Source: a bacterium
Lineage (GTDB): Bacteria; Ratteibacteria; UBA8468; B48-G9; JAFGKM01
DNA: 10,305 nucleotides
Direction: 5' to 3'
NCBI GenBank assembly: GCA_021160565.1
Contig: JAGHCG010000006.1
Location: forward strand, 1 to 10,305
Below, in pieces: positions 5,702 through 10,305 of this stretch. The notes beneath the pieces are model-generated. The model had not been told where the DNA came from. It searched no databases and saw only the letters and a list, made by a program, of their open reading frames with translations. The translations under genes and the position numbers were made by a program. The number at the start of each line of letters is the position of its first letter. The stretch's first letter is position 1.

Positions 5702-6607
5702 ATGGAAAGGAAAAAGGAAATTCTGGAGTTAAAAGAAAAAAAGAAAGCAATTATTCTTGCACACAATTATCAAATCTCTGAAATTCAGGAAATAGCAGAT
5801 TTTGTGGGAGATAGTCTTGAACTTGCAAAAAAGGCATCTGAATTGAAGAATTTTAAAGTTATCATTTTTTGTGGTGTAAAATTTATGGCTGAAACTGCAA
5901 AAATACTATCTCCAGAAAAAAAAGTAATAATTCCTGAAATTGATGCAGGATGTCCACTGGCTGATATGGCTGATTATAAAAGTGTTATTGAAATGAAAAA
6001 AAAATATCCTGATGCATGGGTCATTTCATATGTTAATACAAATGCTGATGTGAAAGCAATTACAGATGTGTGCTGCACAAGTGGCAATGCAGAAAAAGTG
6101 GTGAGAAATGTTCCAGCAAAGAAAATAATATTTCTTCCTGATAAAAATTTATCCTGGTATGTAAAACAGAAAGTTCCAGAAAAAGAAATAATCCCCTGGA
6201 ATGGGTATTGCTATGTTCATAAAAAATTTAAAGTGGAGGAAGTTAAAAGAGCGAAAGAGAAATATTCTGATGCAGAAATAATTGTTCATCCTGAATGTGA
6301 CCCGGAAATACAGCAACTTGCTGATGGAATTTATTCAACCTCAGGAATGCTGAAAAAAGTAAAAATTTCAAATTCAAAAAGGTTCATAATAGGAACAGAG
6401 GAAGGTTTAATTTATAGATTGAAAAAGGAGAATCCAGAAAAAGAGTTTTATTCTCTGGGTTTTCCAAAAATCTGTTATGATATGAAAAAGATTACACTTG
6501 AAAAGGTGAAAAGAGCACTCAAAGAGGAAAAATATGAAATAATACTTGAAGAAGAAATAATTGAAAAGGCAAGGAAATCTCTTGAAAGAATGCTTCAATA
6601 TGTTTAA
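5702..6607 (+). CDS. nadA: Quinolinate synthase A
   Basis: The 301-residue protein has the length of the compact thermophile-type NadA. It condenses iminoaspartate with dihydroxyacetone phosphate to quinolinate in NAD synthesis. The three cysteine ligands of its oxygen-sensitive [4Fe-4S] cluster are C84 (DAGCPLADM), C170 (NGYCYVH) and C258 (KICYDM). Other family motifs are AHNYQ (20-24), HPECDPE (196-202) and STSGM (212-216). No nadB or nadC gene is in the window, so the source of iminoaspartate is elsewhere. It follows nifS by 16 nt, a pairing seen in other bacteria where NifS matures NadA. NAD is also the Thi4 substrate. A run of nine A at 5996-6004 encodes three lysines and is prone to slippage. 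Confidence 0.95.
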   Translation: MERKKEILELKEKKKAIILAHNYQISEIQEIADFVGDSLELAKKASELKNFKVIIFCGVKFMAETAKILSPEKKVIIPEIDAGCPLADMADYKSVIEMKKKYPDAWVISYVNTNADVKAITDVCCTSGNAEKVVRNVPAKKIIFLPDKNLSWYVKQKVPEKEIIPWNGYCYVHKKFKVEEVKRAKEKYSDAEIIVHPECDPEIQQLADGIYSTSGMLKKVKISNSKRFIIGTEEGLIYRLKKENPEKEFYSLGFPKICYDMKKITLEKVKRALKEEKYEIILEEEIIEKARKSLERMLQYV

Positions 6608-6618
6608 GGAGAGAAAAT

Positions 6619-7026
6619 ATGGATTATACTGAAAAGGTGCTTGAATACTTCAGAAATCCAAGAAATATGGGAAGAATGGAAAATCCTGATGGAGTTGGTA
6701 AAGTCGGTAATCCAGTATGTGGGGATGTGATGTGGATTTATATTAAAGTGGGTAAAAATGAGAATGGAGAGGAAATTATAGAAGATATAAAATTTGAAAC
6801 ATTTGGTTGTGCAGCAGCCATTGCGACTTCTTCTGTTGTAACTGAACTTGCAAAAGGGAAAACACTAAAAGAAGCAGAAAAAATTTCAAATAAGGACGTG
6901 GTTGAATTTCTCGGAGGATTGCCTCCAGTAAAAAAACATTGCTCACTTCTGGCAGAGGAAGGACTTAAAGCAGCCATTGAAGATTACAGGAGAAAAAAGA
7001 ATGAGGGAAAAGGGAAAAATAGTTGA
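6619..7026 (+). CDS. nifU: IscU/NifU-type Fe-S cluster scaffold protein
   Basis: A 135-residue stand-alone scaffold of the U-type. The three cluster-binding cysteines are present: C34 in GNPVCGD with the conserved Asp36, C64 in TFGCAAAIATSS, and C108 in VKKHCSLL with the adjacent His107. The GCAAAIATSS form is typical of thermophilic and epsilon-type NifU N-domains. It receives persulfide sulfur from NifS and iron to build [2Fe-2S]/[4Fe-4S] clusters in the cytoplasm. The missing NifU C-terminal domain appears instead at the end of the UroD-like protein two genes downstream. AAGGAG (6606-6611) overlaps the nadA stop codon and sets the start. The last 26 nt overlap the next gene. Confidence 0.94.
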   Translation: MDYTEKVLEYFRNPRNMGRMENPDGVGKVGNPVCGDVMWIYIKVGKNENGEEIIEDIKFETFGCAAAIATSSVVTELAKGKTLKEAEKISNKDVVEFLGGLPPVKKHCSLLAEEGLKAAIEDYRRKKNEGKGKNS

Positions 7027-7408
7027 GAAAAGAGGAGAGGTAGTTGTGGTTGAAATTGAAAAAGAGAATAGAAAAGAGTGTTCATCCTGTGGATTATGTA
7101 AAATGGGAAAAAAGCCATATATTGAAATAGAAAGTGAGAAAAATTTTAATGTTGGAGATAGTGTGATAGTTGAGGTTTCTGAAGATATTATTTTAAAATC
7201 TTCTCTGTTAATTTATGGATTACCCCTTGCAGGATTCGTTGCAGGGGTTTTATTGGCAGGACTTTTCAGAAATCACACAATGAAGGTAATAATTTTCTTT
7301 TTAATTTTTGGAGGTACCTGGTACATTGGATTAAATCTTGCAAATAAATTACACAGGAGATATAAACCACAGATAAAACTTTTTTCTTCTGAGAATGGAC
7401 AAAAATGA
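7001..7408 (+). CDS. RseC/SoxR-reducing-system family membrane protein
   Basis: The 135-residue protein has an N-terminal soluble domain with a cysteine motif CSSCGLC (C27, C30, C33) followed by a beta-rich VGDSVIVEV stretch, and two hydrophobic segments (about 66-88 and 94-112) ending in a basic tail (HRRYK), so both ends are probably cytoplasmic. This is the RseC family, linked in other bacteria to SoxR reduction, Rnf electron transport and thiamin-related phenotypes. The cysteine spacing CxxCxxC could hold an Fe-S cluster. The ATG at 7001 is chosen because AGGAG (6988-6992) precedes it, which makes it overlap nifU by 26 nt; an upstream in-frame TTG at 6977 lacks such support. It overlaps the next gene by ATGA. 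A redox or cluster-delivery role is inferred. Confidence 0.82.
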   Translation: MREKGKIVEKRGEVVVVEIEKENRKECSSCGLCKMGKKPYIEIESEKNFNVGDSVIVEVSEDIILKSSLLIYGLPLAGFVAGVLLAGLFRNHTMKVIIFFLIFGGTWYIGLNLANKLHRRYKPQIKLFSSENGQK

Positions 7409-8718
7409 AAATGGGGCTCAAATATAAGCCAGATTTTGAAGAGGCAAAAAAATACTGGAGAAGTTTCTGGGAAGGTGAAGTTATAGATAGACCTTTACTT
7501 ATATCTGATATTCCAAAAGTTCCAGAAAATCCTCCTTCTCATCCTCCATATATGAGTGGTATAGATTTTAATTTTGAAAAAGCAATCAATATGTATGAAG
7601 AATATGCTGAAAATACAATTTTCTTCTGTGAAAGCATTCCATATCTTAAAATATCTTTTGGTCCTGATGAAATTTCTTATTTTTTAAAAGGAGCAGAGAA
7701 AAATGTTAGTGTAAAAAGTAATACTGCATGGTTGGAACCTTTTGTGAAAGACTGGAAAGAAATTCCTCCACTTCAGATAGATAGAGAAAGTATATGGTTT
7801 AAGAAATTTCTCGAATTCTACAAAATTGGAGCTGAGAAAGGAGAGGGAAAATATTTACTTGAAATGGCTGATTTTCACACACATCTTGATTGTTTAAGAG
7901 CCATAAGAGGAACAGAAAATCTCTGTATTGACCTTATAGAGATTCCTTATGAGATTGAAAAAAGACTGAAAGAGATAAAGGGTATTTTTGAAGAAGTTTA
8001 TACAGAAATATGGAAATACGGAAATATGGAAAAATGGGGAAGTATTGGATGGATACCTTTATACTGTGAAAAGAAATTTGCTGTTGTTCAATGCGATTTT
8101 ATATGTTTAATTGGAAAGGAAATGTTCAGAAAATTTGCTTTACCTTATATTGAAGAGGAGTGTGATTTTCTTGACCATTCTGTTTTTCATCTTGATGGTC
8201 CCGGAGCATTAATTCACCTTGATGATATTCTTGAAATAAAAAAATTAGATGCTATTCAGTGGGTTCCAGGAGCGGGGAATAAACCACATATAGAGTGGCT
8301 TGATATTTTAAAGAAAATAAAAAAGCAGGGAAAGAATGTGATAGTTTACCCAGAAAATCCAGAAGAGATAAAAATTTTCCATAGGGAACTTGGACCTGAA
8401 AGAGTTGTTTATATTTATAATTTTGAAACTCTAAAAGAAGCAGAAAAAATGAAAAAATGGCTTAAAAAAATACATGAAAAGGGGGAAATCATGGAAATGA
8501 AAGAAAAAGTTGAAAAGGCGGTTGAAGAAATTAGAAAATTTTTACAGGCAGAAGGTGGAGATTGTGAAATAGTGGATGTGGAAAATGGAAAAGTTAAAGT
8601 GAGATTGAAAGGGAGATGTAAGGGATGTCCTTTTGCAGCAATCACATTAAAAATGAGAATAGAAGCGATAATAAAGGAGAGGGTCCCTGAAATAAAAGAA
8701 GTGGTTGAAGTTGAATAA
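7405..8718 (+). CDS. UroD/corrinoid-methyltransferase-like protein fused to a C-terminal Nfu domain
   Basis: A 437-residue protein in two parts. Residues 1 to about 358 belong to the uroporphyrinogen decarboxylase/MtaA superfamily of the divergent kind (YWRSFWEGEVIDRPLL, 17-32; ADFHTHLDCLRAIRG, 155-169; FHLDGPGALIHLDDIL, 261-276). The Zn motif HxCG of methyl-corrinoid:thiol methyltransferases reads HLDG (262-265), so Asp replaces the metal-binding Cys. Residues 363-437 are a complete Nfu Fe-S carrier domain with the CxxC pair C405/C408 (GRCKGCPFAAITL). I do not know this fusion as a standard architecture. The start at ATG 7405 overlaps the RseC-like stop (ATGA); ATG 7411 is an alternative. 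The junction retains an internal Shine-Dalgarno and ATG (see the separate entry), so two proteins may be made. The reaction is unknown. Confidence 0.8.
   Translation: MKMGLKYKPDFEEAKKYWRSFWEGEVIDRPLLISDIPKVPENPPSHPPYMSGIDFNFEKAINMYEEYAENTIFFCESIPYLKISFGPDEISYFLKGAEKNVSVKSNTAWLEPFVKDWKEIPPLQIDRESIWFKKFLEFYKIGAEKGEGKYLLEMADFHTHLDCLRAIRGTENLCIDLIEIPYEIEKRLKEIKGIFEEVYTEIWKYGNMEKWGSIGWIPLYCEKKFAVVQCDFICLIGKEMFRKFALPYIEEECDFLDHSVFHLDGPGALIHLDDILEIKKLDAIQWVPGAGNKPHIEWLDILKKIKKQGKNVIVYPENPEEIKIFHRELGPERVVYIYNFETLKEAEKMKKWLKKIHEKGEIMEMKEKVEKAVEEIRKFLQAEGGDCEIVDVENGKVKVRLKGRCKGCPFAAITLKMRIEAIIKERVPEIKEVVEVE
8464..8493 (+). other. Fusion junction: A7 run, out-of-frame TGA, Shine-Dalgarno, ATG
   Basis: An A7 run (8464-8470) is followed by TGA at 8475-8477 in the -1 frame, AAGGGGGA at 8479-8486 and ATG at 8491. 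A one-base backward slip, or one added A in the mRNA or gene, would end the UroD-like protein at this TGA and leave a normal two-gene spacing of 13 nt to the Nfu start. The layout suggests two genes joined by a one-base change, a slippage-controlled fusion, or a base-call error in the homopolymer. Confidence 0.55.
8491..8718 (+). CDS. Nfu-domain Fe-S carrier, possible separate product from an internal start
   Basis: In frame with the UroD-like gene, ATG 8491 would give a 75-residue protein, the size of small stand-alone Nfu proteins, beginning MEMKEKVEKAVEEIRKFL and carrying the cluster-binding CxxC (protein residues 43 and 46 of this form). It is preceded by AAGGGGGA (8479-8486), 4 nt before the ATG, a site that would be strong between genes. 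Nfu binds a [4Fe-4S] cluster with a second subunit and passes it to target enzymes. The domain identity is firm; whether it is made alone, only as a fusion, or both is open. Confidence 0.5.
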   Translation: MEMKEKVEKAVEEIRKFLQAEGGDCEIVDVENGKVKVRLKGRCKGCPFAAITLKMRIEAIIKERVPEIKEVVEVE

Positions 8719-8746
8719 ACCTTTAAATTACTTGCCAATCTCAGAA

Positions 8747-9544
8747 ATGAATAAGATGGAGAAGTTAAAAAGTATTTTAAAAGAAATGGGAAGTGTCATT
8801 GTAGCATATTCAGGGGGAGTGGATAGTACTTTTCTTCTTAAAATGGCTGTGGATACACTCGGGAAAGAAAATGTAGTTGCTGTTAACAGTATTTCTGAGA
8901 TATATAGTGAAGAGGAACAGAAAGAGGCGAAAAAGATGGCTGAAAAAATAGGCGTGAATTTAATTACAATAAAAACCGAAGAACTTAAAAATGAGAAATT
9001 TGTTTCAAATCCTCCTGAAAGGTGTTATTACTGTAAACTTGAACTTTTTAAAAAACTTGAAGAGATAAGAAGGAAATACAGAATGAATTTTATAATTGAT
9101 GGGACAAATAAAGATGATGAGAATGACTACAGACCAGGAGAAAAGGCAAAAGAAGTTTTTAATGTTCGTTCTCCATTGAAAGAAGCAGAAATTGGAAAGG
9201 AAGAAATAAGGAAATATTCTAAGGAAAAAGGGCTTCCGACCTGGAAAAAACCTCAGATGGCATGTCTGATTTCAAGAATTCCATATGGAGAAAAAATAAC
9301 AGAGGAAAAACTTAGAATGGTTGAAAAGGCAGAAAAATTTTTGAAAGAAAATGGATTTGAAATTGTAAGAGCAAGATATTACAGAGAGATGGTGAGGATT
9401 GAGGTTGGAGAAGATGAAATTGAGAAGATTGTGAAAAAAAGAAAAAAGATTGTGGAAGGGTTGAAGAGAATTGGGTTAAAATATATAACCGTGGACCTTG
9501 AAGGATACAGAACAGGAAGTATAAATGAGGTTTTAAAAAAATGA
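8747..9544 (+). CDS. larE: LarE-family ATP-dependent sulfur transferase (PP-loop)
   Basis: From ATG 8747 the protein has 265 residues. It carries the PP-loop SGGVDS (22-27), DGTNKDD (118-124), the RSPL motif (141-144) and ACLISRIPYG (172-181), all typical of LarE. LarE adenylates the pyridinium carboxylate of the nickel-pincer precursor and inserts sulfur. C173 matches the sacrificial Cys of the Lactobacillus enzyme; the added pair C93/C96 (RCYYC) gives the three-cysteine set reported for LarE forms that bind a [4Fe-4S] cluster and may use external sulfide. No larA, larB or larC is seen, so the true substrate may differ. The start is uncertain: no good Shine-Dalgarno is visible, and TTG 8705 or ATG 8756 are alternatives. 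It overlaps mnmA by ATGA. Confidence 0.87.
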   Translation: MNKMEKLKSILKEMGSVIVAYSGGVDSTFLLKMAVDTLGKENVVAVNSISEIYSEEEQKEAKKMAEKIGVNLITIKTEELKNEKFVSNPPERCYYCKLELFKKLEEIRRKYRMNFIIDGTNKDDENDYRPGEKAKEVFNVRSPLKEAEIGKEEIRKYSKEKGLPTWKKPQMACLISRIPYGEKITEEKLRMVEKAEKFLKENGFEIVRARYYREMVRIEVGEDEIEKIVKKRKKIVEGLKRIGLKYITVDLEGYRTGSINEVLKK

Positions 9545-10305
9545 AAAAAGTTCTTGTGGGACTTTCAGGAGGGGTTGATTCTTCAGTTGCTGCTCTTCTT
9601 TTAAAAGAAAAGGGGTATGAGGTTGAAGGTGTTTTTATGAAAATATGGGATGGAGAGGAAACTGGCTGTGGTAAACCTGCCTGTTATGGACCAGAAGAAA
9701 AAGATATGGAGGATGTTAAAAAGGTTGCTGAAATCCTGAAAATTCCTTTGCATATAATTGATTTGAGAAAAGAGTATAAGGAAATAGTTCTTGATTATTT
9801 TAAGAAGGAATATCTGGAAGGTAAAACTCCAAATCCCTGTATTATATGTAATAGATTTTTGAAATTTGAAATTCTTCTTGAAAAATCTTATTCTTCAGGA
9901 ATAGAATTTGAATTTTTTGCTACAGGTCACTATGCAATTGTTGAATATGATAAAAATAGAAAAAGGTATATTCTGAAAAAAGGAGTGGATAGAAATAAAG
10001 ACCAGAGTTATTTTCTTTATTTACTCACTCAAAAACAACTTTCCAGAGTAATTTTTCCGCTTGGTAAACATACAAAGGAAGAAGTGAGGGAAATCGCCAG
10101 AAAATATAACTTCCCTGTAAGTGAAAAAGAAGAGAGTCAGGATTTTATTTCAGGGGACAGATTTTTTCTTTTTGAAAATGGAACAAAAGAAGGTGAAATA
10201 GTTGATAAAGATGGGAATGTACTTGGAAAACATAAAGGTATTATTTATTACACAATAGGACAGAGAAGAGGACTTGGAATTGCAAAGGGGAAACCTCTTT
10301 ATGTG
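9541..10305 (+). CDS. mnmA: tRNA 2-thiouridylase MnmA-like, N-terminal 255 codons
   Basis: The gene runs off the right edge. MnmA thiolates U34 of Lys, Glu and Gln tRNAs. Visible are the PP-loop SGGVDSS (9-15), the TPNPCIICN motif (97-104) with nucleophile C100 and C103, ATGHYA (127-132), the DQSYFLY tRNA-binding block (154-160) and YYTIGQRRGLG (236-246). In standard MnmA a second catalytic Cys lies in ESQDICF or STGICF; here the line reads ESQDFISGD (198-206) and has no Cys. Two extra cysteines, C43 and C48, lie near the N-terminus. The CxxC at the first site suits Fe-S-dependent relatives. The ATG overlaps the larE stop, so the two sulfur transferases are probably translationally coupled. 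Confidence 0.9.
   Translation, partial: MKKVLVGLSGGVDSSVAALLLKEKGYEVEGVFMKIWDGEETGCGKPACYGPEEKDMEDVKKVAEILKIPLHIIDLRKEYKEIVLDYFKKEYLEGKTPNPCIICNRFLKFEILLEKSYSSGIEFEFFATGHYAIVEYDKNRKRYILKKGVDRNKDQSYFLYLLTQKQLSRVIFPLGKHTKEEVREIARKYNFPVSEKEESQDFISGDRFFLFENGTKEGEIVDKDGNVLGKHKGIIYYTIGQRRGLGIAKGKPLYV

Noticed and set aside
8705..8746. TTG start for larE overlapping the Nfu end
   Set aside because: The extra 14 residues are not family-like and the ATG at 8747 gives the usual distance to the PP-loop, though the lack of a clear ribosome site leaves some doubt.

Overview
This AT-rich window (roughly one third G+C by eye) reads as bacterial. It has a consensus sigma70-type promoter (TTGACA, 16-nt spacer, TATAAT), strong Shine-Dalgarno sites before most genes, and heavy use of AGA/AGG and ATA codons with Lys/Glu-rich proteins. 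Gene content points to an anaerobe, probably thermophilic, that lives with free sulfide. The mix of archaeal-flavoured sulfur genes (Thi4, DUF39, NIL-ferredoxin) with a UroD-like enzyme would fit an uncultured lineage such as Omnitrophota or Aerophobota, but that placement is a guess.

Layout. The 5' part of a KaiC/RecA-like ATPase gene (1-401, minus) runs off the left edge. A divergent regulatory region (402-677) holds a degenerate hairpin repeat, the sigma70 promoter, a 21-bp dyad over its -10 box, and a short remnant that looks like the start of a hybrid-cluster-protein gene (hcp). From 678 to the right edge all genes lie on the plus strand, closely packed or overlapping: an Rrf2/IscR-type regulator, cysK, thi4, a DUF39 homocysteine-biosynthesis protein, a NIL-domain ferredoxin, nifS, nadA, a nifU/iscU scaffold gene, an RseC-like membrane protein, a UroD-like protein fused in frame to an Nfu domain, larE, and the first 255 codons of mnmA.

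The genes share one theme: taking up sulfide and moving sulfur. CysK makes cysteine from sulfide. Thi4 carries His where the suicidal type has Cys, so it probably uses sulfide for the thiamin thiazole. DUF39 plus NIL-ferredoxin probably make homocysteine from sulfide. NifS takes sulfur from cysteine for the NifU and Nfu scaffolds, whose clusters would serve NadA, the ferredoxin and perhaps LarE and MnmA. The Rrf2 regulator with three cysteines is the natural sensor. The only long internal gap in the operon (thi4 to DUF39, 63 nt) holds a perfect 13-bp inverted repeat next to the Shine-Dalgarno site.

Most worth a second look: the UroD-Nfu fusion, whose junction keeps an internal ribosome binding site and an out-of-frame stop; the MnmA that lacks the usual second catalytic cysteine; the hcp remnant; the thi4/DUF39 hairpin; and the operon as a sulfide-assimilation unit.
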